In this document: piece after piece, positions 35,712 to 46,624 of the stretch
Layout of the letters: each line of letters begins with the position of its first letter
Position numbering within the stretch: position 1 is the first letter of the stretch
Source: Cryptomeria japonica
Lineage: Eukaryota > Streptophyta > Pinopsida > Cupressales > Cupressaceae
Length of the DNA stretch: 64,000 bases
Reading direction: 5' to 3'
Assembly (NCBI RefSeq): GCF_030272615.1
Contig: NC_081413.1
Coordinates: 160,144,849-160,208,848, forward strand
Notes under the pieces: generated by a model
Databases searched by the model: none
Told to the model about the DNA's origin: nothing
What the model saw: the letters and a program-made list of their open reading frames with translations, nothing else
Made by a program: the position numbers and the translations under genes

Positions 35712-36239
35712 ATCCATATTTTCTTTCTTCTTGTCTTTGGGGTATTTGATGCTTGAAGTCCTGATCTTTTAGACTAAGAGAAATACTTGACATCATCAAA
35801 TCAGTTGAGAACTTCATTATTTTGTCTTCAACATAATTGTGAGAACAAGGTATCTGTGAACGGTGTGGCTATATTTCAAGCCAGGTTATTTGACTACATT
35901 ACCTAAATTATTGAGTAAATTAAGTTTATATTCTTGTATTTTGTTTGGTTAAATTTTTTACATTCTACCACATAAGCTAACACGTGCATAATTGTTGATA
36001 AATGTTGGTTACAGATTAGGCGAGGAACAGTTTAGGTATGCTTACCCTTCAAAGACTCATTGATGATTGACTTTGAGTATGGTTTACATAGAAATAACTC
36101 ACCATTACTATTTCATTTTGTTACTAGGGAATGAATCCATTGATGTTCATATTTTCTTTATGATGGATCAATACAACCTATGTGGGAAGGTATAAATCTA
36201 TATATTTTTCAAGTTTTCTTTCCTCTCTTTAATTTTCTT

Positions 36240-36990
36240 GAAGCTTTGTAGATGGATTGCTTTTTTCTTTAGAATAGTAGCATCTTGTCAATGAAATCAT
36301 TAGTGTTTGTCATTATCAACTACATATGGATATTTTGAGCTTAGTCAAGCTAGAGAACTTAAATAAGACAAAAACACATCCCCTCATATCCAAGGCTTCC
36401 CATAAACAGTCAAAAATTTTACATTTCAATATTTTAGAGCATCTTCTACACAAAACTTGCAATCATTGAACTAATAATTTTTCAATTAAAACATTAACCA
36501 AAATTACATAACAGTAACTCAGTTGCTCCGAGTCTTCCTTTGACAGTGTCTTTCTAATAAAAAATCTCTCATTACTATCACTTCTTAGTGAGTGATTGAA
36601 CTCAAGGGTTTTTTGACCGTATTATTGGAATTTATTTCACCCTATCTTCTATCACCTCTTGATAATTAAAAACCCATATCTCTATTTGATAATAAAAACC
36701 TCATAACACTATTTTGACAACACTAACATTTTCCAAAGTTAAGTTTAAGTTTCAACAACCTTCTATAACCCTTAACCAAATTAGAGAAACTTAACCATAT
36801 ATTAGCCAAGTAAAATTTTCCAAAGTTAAGTTTAAGTTTGTACTGATATGTAATGCAAATAATGTTGGTATAGAGAGTTTGTAGTGAAACATCAATCCCC
36901 AAAGATAACTTTAAACCTTATAAAGAAAGGGATAGATAGAGATAGAGGCCGACAGGGAGAACGGTACAGAGAGAGAAAGATTGGGAAGGA
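36240..36990. other. non-coding
   Basis: No gene. TTTCCAAAGTTAAGTTTAAG occurs twice, at about 36731 and 36816. The last 70 bases before element 3 are purine-rich (GATAGAGATAGAGG, GAGAGAGAAAG). Confidence 0.5.
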
Positions 36991-36995
36991 GAGAA

Positions 36996-38823
36996 TGTTG
37001 GAAATTGACACTCTATTGGTTGGTTTCATTATGTTTTCATTTATGGCAACATGATTTTGTTGGTATTTTGGTATGGTTTTGTCATTGATGTCAACACCTA
37101 CTAAAACACTAGCACTTTGGAGATCCAGAAGCATTCACCGGCAAGCAAGTAAGTATTGCACAGTTACTGGTATATGGTTCACCAATAGGATATAATGATC
37201 AGCATGGCACGCTAAGGAAATGATTAATTATTGTTGTAAATGCATTAAGCCGACATGGTCAATCGGTTATTGCATCAGACATTATATTGTTTGTGAAATG
37301 TTTTTATTGTAATATCTTGTAGAGCCGACCTACTAAAATTGGTCTTAGGTTATGGTATAAATGTAAGATCTTAATTGTAAGATCAAATGTGGAATGCGAA
37401 AAATAATTGTGTGAAGGTATATGCGAGATTAAGTAGAGCTATACATGAAGACATTATTTGAAGGTGAAGTTAGGTTTTTGTGAAAGCATATTAGCATTAC
37501 ACCGATACTGAATCCAGAATATGAAGATGCTATTTTGTGCAGTACATTCTTATTGGATTTAACCATCCAACCGTAGTCAGTGTGACTCCCATTTTGTGTT
37601 TGAGCAGTGAGCTCTAGGCTGTTGGCCTTTCTACATGTGCAGACCCCATTTATGTACACTTACTATCTGCAGTAGTATCATCTGATTGTGGGTAAGGTTT
37701 CCCACCATGGTTTTTCCCCTTACAGGGTTTCCACATACAAATATTGGTGTCATGTGTTGTGGATGACTTTGTGTTTATGTTTCATGCATTAATCTTTACT
37801 GGTACAGCTATTAACTGATAAAACTGTTTACCGACATACTTAACTGGTTTACCGGTCTTAAGCATTAAGGTGGTTAAGTTGTTTTTGGTTTAAAATTAGT
37901 TGACAACTGATTCACCCCCCCCCCTCTCAGTTGTCTCTAGGACCTAATAGATTTTGGGTTCCATCTTCATATGGTGTACCGACAGAAACTTCATAGACTC
38001 TACACCGGCATCGGCACTGACACTGGCAGGTTAGAAGATTTCTTTGGTCACTGACAATGCAGGCCGTCATGGTATAGCAAAGGTCATCGGTATTGGAGGC
38101 CGACACATCTTGGATCTAGCATTGGCAAATATTTTTAATGCTTACTCATTTATGTTATCTGGCCGATATGTAATATGATATTGTATATATCTTTGTAAGC
38201 CGACATAAGGCATGAAAACTGTATAGGGTATATAAGTCAGTTTGATAGATCATTTTGTAATATGTATGGATATGGAAGATAAGGATATAGATGTGTATTA
38301 TGATGGGAAATCTTTCTAAGAGACTATGTATGTGAGGAATTCATTGTAAGGGTTATTATGGTACTGAGGTTTAGGGTTTTAACCAGAATAGACAAAGCTT
38401 AAATCGGAACTATATTCTAGCATAGGAGATACTATATTAAGCAGTTCATACTTCTTCGGATTGTTGTCTAGAGTATTATGTAGTTAGTGAGGCTCCTATT
38501 GTGATTGATAAGTGTGCTCTAGGCTATATGCCTTCTTGCAAGTGCATGCCCATCATATATTGTAATATCTCTTCATATGGAAAGTGAATTAATATTGTGG
38601 GTCACAAAACCTACCATGGTTTTTCCTCTTTGAGGTTTTCCACGTATAAATTTATGTTTTATATTTCTCATTTATGTGTTTGGCTTATTTGTTACAGTAC
38701 TTCTTTCAATTATGTTTATATCGGTATACCAGTTGGTGTATGAATGTTTTGTTAAGATTAAAATCTACTATTTTGGTATAACACTGATTCACCCCCCCCA
38801 CTTTGTTTTATTGGTTTCCAACA
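36996..38823 (+). repeat. element 3 5' LTR, split by a solo LTR
   Basis: Matches the 3' LTR start at 59302: both begin TGTTGG.AATTGACACTC and share TGGCAACATGATTTTGGG once the solo LTR at 37058-37949 and one GATTT are removed. Without that insertion the LTR is about 931 bp. A C-run lies at 38791-38799 near its end. Confidence 0.85.
37058..37949 (+). mobile_element. solo LTR of the copia-1 family
   Basis: 892 bp homologous to the copia-1 LTRs at 6216 and 11848. It starts TGTTGGTATTTTGG and ends CCTAATA (CA mutated to TA), with the 5-bp target duplication GATTT on both sides (37053-37057 and 37950-37954). It lacks about 165 bp after 37196 present in the full LTR. A lone LTR with target duplicates is the product of recombination between the two LTRs of a former full element. 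Confidence 0.93.
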
Positions 38824-38824
38824 A

Positions 38825-38837
38825 TTAGTATTAGAGC
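38825..38837 (+). other. element 3 primer-binding site
   Basis: TTAGTATTAGAGC directly after the 5' LTR. It is the initiator-methionine-tRNA site of the copia elements (TTGGTATCAGAGC) with two changes. Confidence 0.75.
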
Positions 38838-38897
38838 CTTGTGCCTTGGAGGAAGTTTAATAGCTTCAAGAATATCCTGAAACCAAAATAATTGAAT

Positions 38898-39882
38898 ATG
38901 GCTTCAGAGAAGCATCTTGAGATGGCACTTGAGGATTATGATGCTAAAAGATTGAAGAATTTAAATCTACAAGATGATTTGAATTCTACTAAGGAATTCA
39001 TTCTTGTCCTACAATAGAGACTATCATCTATTCAAGCTAGGAGGAAAGAGCTTTTAAAAAATCAAGATGATGAAAACGCACTTAAGGAACAATGTCAGAA
39101 ATTGAGTCAGGAGAACATGGTCATGAAGAATGAAATGCAAACTATGACCATGAGGATGTCTAAGGAGATTGAGGACAAAGAAAAAGGAAGTAAGTCTTGC
39201 TATATCCCCGAAGAAAAAATTTGAAGAATGTGGTAGGTTGACTCATGAAAATGAGATATTGAGAACTGATTTGGCACAATCCCACAATAATAAGCAAGAG
39301 CTTGAGAGACAAATGATGATACTAAGAGAAGACTTAACCGCTGCTAGTGAATACAAAGAAAAATTCAAGATCAACTCAGCACAACTTGATGACTTATTGA
39401 AGAGATAGAGGTAGATTAGAGATTCTAGTGGACTTGGATTTGAGAAAGGACAGAGTTTCGGTACTGCTAATGATGATCAAAACCATAAGGTACCGGTAAG
39501 ACAATTCAATGCTTATAAATTCAATGGTAGATGTTTTGTTTGCAATAAATTTGGTCACATGGCTAGGCAATGTAGAAACAAAGCAAATCAGAACCATGAT
39601 TCTACTCCTGATAAATTTTATAAATGCAATAAGTTTGGTCATAAGATAGAAGATTGTAGAATGAATGTAAAATGCTATGCTTGTGGAAAATTTGGATATA
39701 TGGCTAATCAGTGTAGGTCAAGAAATTTCATCGATTTTATCAAGGCATCTCAAAAAAACAATGTTACATGTTATGCATGCAATGAAATTGGACATATTGC
39801 TAAGTTCTATAGAAGCAAAAATCCACCAATAGGCAATGAAGGATCAAATGAAAAAGGCAAAGAGAAGGTTAGTGAAATCTAG
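38898..39882 (+). pseudogene. element 3 ORF1: coiled coil plus CCHC zinc knuckles, broken
   Basis: Starts with ATG at 38898. The first half is charged and heptad-like (a long coiled coil with many Lys, Glu and Leu), the second half a series of CCHC knuckles, so it resembles a Gag nucleocapsid protein. Of four knuckle positions, only the first (C-F-V-C-N-K-F-G-H-M-A-R-Q-C) is intact. The second has Phe for its first Cys, the third Tyr for His and the fourth Tyr for its last Cys. There is a stop at about 39015, a frameshift near 39170 and a stop at 39406. It is collinear with 50113-51297 on the other strand, which keeps all four knuckles. Confidence 0.8.
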
Positions 39883-40116
39883 TATGATCACACTCAGAGA
39901 TGGGTTAGGAAGACTGAAGAGAAATCATCAAATGGGAATGTCCTGGTTATCTATCCGACATAACAGGTTTCTCCTACACTAGCAATGAGCTCATTTGGTA
40001 ACTAAGGCAGATGCCTTAGGGGTAGGAAAAATTTCATGGAAGATTATGCATATGCCCTAAGAAGAGATTCTAGAAGATGTTCCAGATACTGGAGAGGATT
40101 ATTCGACATTGATATG
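39883..40116 (+). other. decayed spacer between ORF1 and ORF2 of element 3
   Basis: Continues the ORF1 frame past its stop, with readable W-V-R-K-T-E-E like the W-I-R-K-G-D of the other copy. This suggests ORF1 originally ended later and the stop at 39880 is secondary. Confidence 0.5.
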
Positions 40117-41492
40117 TGTTGGCATATGATGAAGCAATGACAATGTATGTTGTCATTGATGTCAATAGTTGAACCGATATGAACTGGTATGAAGATTGGA
40201 AGTGGTTATAGTTCACCAGGATGGAGTGGACCAATGTCGGGGTTCACTAAGTGTGACCTACTAGTTGGTAGTCTCTGTTCAGCTCTAGGGTTTCCGGTTT
40301 GGCTTATGTGGTGCAACCGATGACATTCTATGATGAGTTAGTTAAGAGATAAGGATGAGATCATGGTGCCATGTTAGTTATGTACATGTGAAGGATTTCT
40401 TTGAGGATCTTGCGTGTGAAGATAGAATGCATTGAATGTCTACCTCAGGAATGCGTGATGTTCTGAGTGGTGTACGAAGAGCATGTGATGGGCTACTAAT
40501 TTCCAGATGCGGTGAAGATTGGATGATGTAGAATGACTTGAGATCTATTTTAGATCGCTTCATTCTATGCAATGGATCTAATGGTCAGGATTAGACCGCT
40601 TGTAAATGTAAACCTAAAATGTTTAGGGTTTAGGGTTTATGCTACCGACCTAATTGTTGTCTATAAGGTCAATGATGTTTGTTATTGTTTGTGTTGGTAA
40701 CTGATGTCTTTATGTCTGCATGTTGAGATACTTTCCAAACCAGAATGTGGAATCTAAAAAGTGTGATTATAGAGGAGAGGAGATGAAAAGGATCCGCCTT
40801 AGCAAGTAGTGTTGTTATCTGATCAAAGCTTTACCTGTTGACTTCTAACCATTTCAACAGAAGGAAAATCCCTTGACTGGGTAGCTTTAATAGGCTTGAT
40901 GCAAATCCTCTAACCAGGTGACTCAAGTTCATTGAGTTCTTTAAATCATCTAGTGAGGTAACCTTTAACAGGGTTTCAACCTTTAACAAGGTATATAGCC
41001 ATCCCTTAATCGAGTGATCTCTAACAAGATCGGTTCCTAACAGAACCTTATTGTAAATTATTTAACTGGACTAGGCTCCTAATAGAGTGGACTTCAAAAG
41101 AGTTCAAAACAATCTTGTGGGTATTCATCCCCACCATGGTTTTTCCCATTTGGGTTTCCACGTGAAAAAATCTGTGTTGAGTTTTCATGTGATGATTGAG
41201 TAGTCTTTGATTAAAGTTGAATATGAATGCAGTGCTAAATGATTGTGGTATTGTCTATACAACTCATGCTTGATTATATTAGGAAGTAGTCATCAAGATT
41301 TAAGATCTGTCAAATGATGTTTGAAGTATCTGTGTTTAACCGGTATACCCATGGTTAAATTCAATGGTGAAGACAACTAGTTAGCATTGTTTTAATATGA
41401 TAAAGTGTTGAGAAAGTTTTTGTCTGTACTGATTTAGCGCCCCCCCCCTTTCAGTACCGATTAGGGTATTATTTGTTCATCATTATTCATCA
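40117..41492 (+). mobile_element. solo LTR, copia-2-related family
   Basis: 1,376 bp starting TGTTGGCATATGATG and ending TTCATCA, flanked by the target duplication ATATG (40112-40116 and 41493-41497). It resembles the copia-2 LTR (43178-44610) in its GTTTTTCCCATTTGGGTTTCC region, a C-run near the end (about 41439-41448) and repeated TAACAAG/TAACAGG words. No internal region remains. Confidence 0.9.
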
Positions 41493-41749
41493 ATATGTTC
41501 AAAGTGAGATTCAATATCTTTCACCAACAATCATTTATGTCAATAAAAGATTAGGGTCTTCTCGATGGATAAAAGGTTGATTACACTTCATTGTTAATCA
41601 CCCAGCATTCAAAGCGATTCAAAGTGACTTAGTTCAATCAGAAGCCATTCGGAGGCAATCATATTTCTTCTTGAGCAATCACACCAGTGTCTGGAAGGAT
41701 TTGTTGAAGGTTTTCATTGGCAGTAATCTAAAGGTATTTTTCTTGAATC

Positions 41750-43177
41750 ATGGAAGCAGGATCATCTTTTGTTCCTATTTTCATTGCAAATCCAACTGTA
41801 GTAGAGGTTAAGGACTGCCACAAGACAAGTTTCAAATGGTATCCACATGTGGCTACCAAGGAAGATTCGGTTGGAGCATTTTCTCACATTATGGAGGGAG
41901 TGGTATATGTAGAGGATGTTAGGGCCTACATTCATTGTTATATAGAGGACTTAGGCACTTCAGAGATTAAAGGGATGCACATGAATGAACTCATGGGATA
42001 ATCTGGTAAGATTAAATTGACATATCAACACATTGAAGATCTAGGGTTTACTGATATTTTGGATATTCTAGAGTTTGAGGATGAAATAGTTAGATATGTA
42101 CTAAGCAGAGTACATGGAGAATTCATATGGCTGGACAAACCCTATAAAATCACTAAGGAAGGCATCCGGTCAATTACTAGTTTGTCATCGACAGGGCAAC
42201 ATCTAGATAAGAAAGTGTCAAATGACTTTTTGAGGAAGATCACCAACACCACATCAAACAAGAGATCGATGAATGTGAACACTATCACTGACACCGACAT
42301 CAAGTTTGGCAGCATGGTTATAGGCTACAAGGTAACTCAATCTAACTGACTGAATTTAGTTTCAAGTTCATGTATTTTGGCTGCATATAGGATGATGAGG
42401 GAAAACATAAAGTTAGATCTTTGTGGTTGGATTCTTGAAGAGTTATTGATCAATTTAGGGAAGATTAAAGGTGAGAAAAAGGTCACCTTCTGGTATGGAA
42501 ATCTGTTGGTCTGCTTAATGTTGTACTTTTTGAATGATACCCCTGGTTCTGGTAGGAAGCAATGGTCTTTTGACATCTCGGTAGAAAGACAACTTAAACA
42601 AACAATTGCTGCATTGGGAAGTCTATGAGATGATAAGGTATGGGGTTACTTCAAATATTTTCCAAAATCTATGAGATCTTGAATAAGAGTACCTAAGCAT
42701 ATAGTAGAGAAATACTCTACCAACATATGTTTCATGGTTAACAAAGATGAGACCCTCATGGAGGCAGTCAAGCCCCAAAAGATTTGGATAGCAAAAATGG
42801 GCTATGAGGTAGATGCATTAATTCTTGATGCATATGCAAAAATTCTACTTGATGTAGAAATAGATGAAGCAGAAAAACCTTGTGGAATTGCACAACAGAA
42901 GACTCTTGAGGTTTAAATTGAGTTCAACTGAAAGAAGAGGGGAAAATAAGAAGGAAAGGTAAGCAAATTTGTATAGGAGGTTTCAAAAGACATTAAGGCA
43001 CTCATTGATGTTGTCCTAGAGAAAGGGAGAAAGGGGAAGGATTTGGTAGTTCACATTGAACCTGTGACTGCAGATTCTAAGTCTGAAGATAACACACCAT
43101 TAGCTTTCAAAAGGGTTCTGGGGAAGAAATCGGAAGAACCTAAAGTGGAAGCAAAGAAACAACCAGTTAGGAAGGTC
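41750..43177 (+). pseudogene. element 3 ORF2, 5' part: large unknown protein, broken
   Basis: ATG at 41750; the frame is closed by stops at 41999, 42347 and 42914 among others, and is cut at 43177 by copia-2. Collinear with the minus-strand ORF2 from 49806: both share F-I-A-N-P near the start, V-V-Y.E-D.R.Y-I-H-C, V-L-S-R-V-H-G.F.W-L-D, S-S/P-S-T-G, L-L-V-C-L-M-L and a late M-G-Y-E segment. Hydrophobic helices alternate with charged loops. I recognise no family. The H-G..F-W-L-D...I-T..T/S-L-S/P-S-T-G order faintly recalls plant mobile domains of transposon origin, but that is only an impression. Confidence 0.75.
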
Positions 43178-44610
43178 TGTTGGCATTTCCATGAAGATTG
43201 CATTAATGATATGTTATGTTGTCATTGATGTCAATTAATCGATAATGATATTACTGATGTTGATTAATATTGTCTTGTAACTGGTAGGATGAGCTAAGTG
43301 AAGGAAATTGCAAACCGGTATGCAAGTTTATGAGTTGAACTAGTAACCAATAAAAGGGTTAAAACCTATCCATTGATGTAACTAGTAAACCCTACCTGTT
43401 GTTTTTGTTAAACCCTAACCAATTAAGGTTGTTGAATTTTTTATGTTGGTTTATGATATGATGATGAGCCGTAACAATGGTGACATGTATGGTCATTGCA
43501 TGAAGACAATTTCAAGTGTTTTTGGCACGTTGTTGTAAGGTTTTTTGTCTAGGGAATGAGAAAAGTGTATTGCATATAATGCAAAGCACGTGATGAGTTA
43601 CTGAGATCGATGAAGTGGTGATCAAGGAGCAGGCAAGGTTTTCTTGATTAATGTGCAATGATTTCTATGTGATCTAATGGTCATACTTGAACCAATTTGT
43701 TTGTAATCTCTATGAGAATTATATTTTTGTTGTGTTACCGACCTAATTGATTTGTTTATAAGGTTGATGAAGTTGTTTAGTTTAAGTGTTGGCAAAAGAT
43801 CAATTGAGTGTGTAGTTGCCTAACCGGATGATGTGTCTATAGTTTGAGTAAAGGCAGATAGGAGCATAAAAAGGATCTGATCAAGAAAGTGTAGTGCTAT
43901 TCAAACATATCAACAAACTCTTGTTGTTTTCTAACAATTACAGCGGAATTGAAATCGCTTAACCAGGTAAGATCTAACAAGATTGGTGCTATTTAAATCC
44001 TCTAACAAGGTGATTAATTAGTTTGGATTATCAAATCCTTTACCAAGGTTACTCCTAATAGGGTATTTCTTCTAACAAGGCATTTGTAGTCAATCCCTTA
44101 ACTAGGTGGTTCTTAACAAGATCAATTTTTAACATGACTTTTGTAAAGCCTTAACAGGCTTGGCTCCTAATAGGGCGAACTTCAGAAGAGTTCAGATAGT
44201 TATCTTGTGAGTCTCATATCACTATGGTTTTTACCTATTTGGGTTTCCAGGTCAAAAATATTTGTGTCAAGTGGTGAATGTTTTTGTGGTTATGATCTTA
44301 TGGTTGATTTGATTAAATACTTAACTATTTGTGATAATTCATGATAACCGAAAGCATTGAGAAATGAAGTCTATTGACATATGATAAAGCATTTGGATGT
44401 TTATAAGTTTGATGTTGTTTACTATTAAGTTGCTGTAACAGTCAACCAGTTTATCTTATGATTTTGTATCTTGAGAGTGGTATTTCATTGATAAGTTTAC
44501 TTTGAGAGATTGAAATTGAGTTTGGGAAAGTTTGTAACAGTTTTTTTGTTTACTGTTTCACCCCCCCTCTCAATAATCTACCGTATACTTATTATTTCAT
44601 CATACCATCA
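43178..44610 (+). repeat. copia-2 5' LTR
   Basis: Begins TGTTGGCATTTCC and ends CATACCATCA. It contains several TCTAACAAGG/TAACAGG-type words between about 43960 and 44170 and a C-run at 44562-44568. The ends match 55921-57355. Confidence 0.95.
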
Positions 44611-44668
44611 ATTGGTATCAGAGCTTCTCAGGTCCTCTAAGATCTAAGCCTAACAGCTTGAGGTAAAT

Positions 44669-45490
44669 ATGTCCAAAGTTTAATAGAGAAAACTATAGGA
44701 TATGGAGCGACAGGATGAAAATTTACATCAAAAGTCTGGGAAGTCACTATTGGGAACATGTCAATACTCAATATGTTGCACCTACTGGGATTTTGACTAA
44801 TGATCAGAAGAAAGAGAAACAAGAAAATCATCAAAAATTAGAGGCCATTATCAGTTCTCTGTCTGATGCTGAATATGTAGATGTTCACAGTCTAGAGACT
44901 ACATATGAGGTAAGGAAAAAAATTGAAGAGATTTATAGCAGTGATGAACATGTTAAGATTCCTAAAGAGGAGAGTCTAAGAGGAAAGTTTGATGACATGT
45001 AGATGGCTGAAGGTGAGAATATCCAACAATATGGTCAAAGGATAAAAGAGATAGTTGGTGAAATTAAGAGCGTAGGAGGGAAAGTGGAAGATTCCACAGT
45101 GATCATTAAGGTACTAAGAACCCTACTATTGGTTTATACTATTCAAGTTGCAGCCATTTAGGAGTTGAAGTCCATTAACAAAACTAAGGTAACTATTGAC
45201 TCCATCATTGGAAAACTTACTACTTTTGAATTGAATGGTTATGATAGTAGTGTACAGAAATCTAAGTCTATTTTTAGAGTTTTTGTTTCTAACCCATCTA
45301 TGAGAAAAAGTAGAGATGCCAGTCATAGTTATGAATCCAGATCCAACAGAGATGCTGATAATGAAGACAATTTAGTGGAGCTTGAATCTTTGTTGGCAAA
45401 GCGGTTTCCCAAAGGCACTAGTAAATATAGAGGTAAATTACCTTTGAAAAATTTTATATGCAACAAGATTGGACACATAGCTGCTAACTA
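44669..45490 (+). pseudogene. copia-2 gag, 5' part, interrupted by nested element
   Basis: ATG at 44669, then a 1-base frameshift before 44715. The frame from 44715 reads a copia Gag (M-K-I-Y-I-K-S-L-G, later S-I-I-G-K-L-T-T-F-E-L), with stops at 45000 and 45160. It ends in a zinc knuckle missing its first Cys (N-F-I-C-N-K-I-G-H-I-A-A-N-Y) exactly at the nested insertion. Gag packages the element RNA in cytoplasmic particles. The downstream part resumes at 52319. Confidence 0.85.
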
Positions 45491-45494
45491 TCCT

Positions 45495-46435
45495 TGTTAG
45501 GGTTCCCATAGATACTGAGAGGGGGGGGTGAATCAGTATCTGATCGGTAATGAAATTTTCTTGGAACTAAATATGCTGAAAATAAAGTAACAGTATACCG
45601 GTATGCAAGAATTAATGTAAATAATAGAATAAAAAACATCCACATGAAAAGAACACCATAACATAAGATGTTTAATGAGGAAACTTGGTGTGGGAAAAAC
45701 CTCATTGGGATTTGTGACCCACAATATTCACTTACTGGCCAATAAGAGAATATTACTTACAATAGGGGCCTGCACATGCAGGAAGGCCAACTGCCTAGAG
45801 CTCACTACTCAATAAGAAGTCACACTGACTTACAATGAGGATTTACACAAATCCAATATTCTGTACTGCTTTACAATAGCATCTTCAATGCCAGATTCAA
45901 TACCGGTTCTTGCTCTGTTCTTTACATATACCCTTGACCTACAATTTGCACATTAGGTCTGCCTTATAATTTATTTTATGCTTCCTATCCATATCCTACA
46001 AATGCCTACAATGATCTCCTTTATATACAAGAGTCATTTTACAATTTGCCAAGTTGGCTTACAATAATAAACAAAATGTTACATATCAAAAATCCTGCCA
46101 GCCTCTATGTCGGTATACATGTTCTTTTCTATGTCGGTGTACATCTTCTATGCCAGTGCCGGTGTAGATTGATCTTGTTGATGTCGGTGCACTGTCTTGT
46201 TTGAGTAATGATTTGCTAGTATAATGTCTTTCCCGTGCCATAGGATTGCAAGGTTGCCTAAGTAATGCTTTGTTGGTGCCATAGGATGGTTGCCTAAGTA
46301 ATGCTTTGTCAGTGTCATAGGATTTCAAGGTTTCCTGAGTAATGCTTTGCCAGTGCCATAGGATTGCAAGGTTGCCATCAATGACAAAACCTTCAATCAC
46401 ACACAATGTCTCATTGGAGTGTCCATATGCCAACA
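45495..46435 (-). repeat. nested element 3' LTR
   Basis: 941 bp. About 20 differences from the 5' LTR over the first 345 aligned bases. Near 46200-46378 it holds four units of a minisatellite (TAATGCTTTGCC... CCATAGGAT); the 5' LTR holds five. Confidence 0.93.
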
Positions 46436-46624
46436 ATCTCCCCCTTTGGCATTGATGGCAACACTCATGAGAAATTTCAAAAAGATATCCAAAAATGTTA
46501 CCAAAAATGTGAGAGCTCCCCCTGAGCATATGATCCCTGTGTTTTGGATTTTCTCATCTACTACTCCCCCTTTGGCATCAATGACAAAGGTTAGTATATT
46601 TTGTAGTTGTACCAATTCATAACC

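Larger units (their letters stand above)
34693..36239 (+). repeat. 0.7-kb direct duplication, each unit with a hairpin
   Basis: Unit 1 (34693-35421) and unit 2 (35562-36239) share AACATAGAGTTATAGATTCC, the hairpin described separately, a CTGATCTTT.AGACTAAG segment, GTGTGGCTATATTT, CACGTG.ATAATTGTTGAT and GGTATAAATCTATATATTTT. They differ by scattered substitutions and small indels, so the duplication is old. No reading frame is maintained in both units. Confidence 0.8.

Noticed and set aside
46200-46378. Regularly spaced repeats that could suggest a CRISPR-like array
   Set aside because: The units are contiguous minisatellite copies without unique spacers, in a plant LTR.
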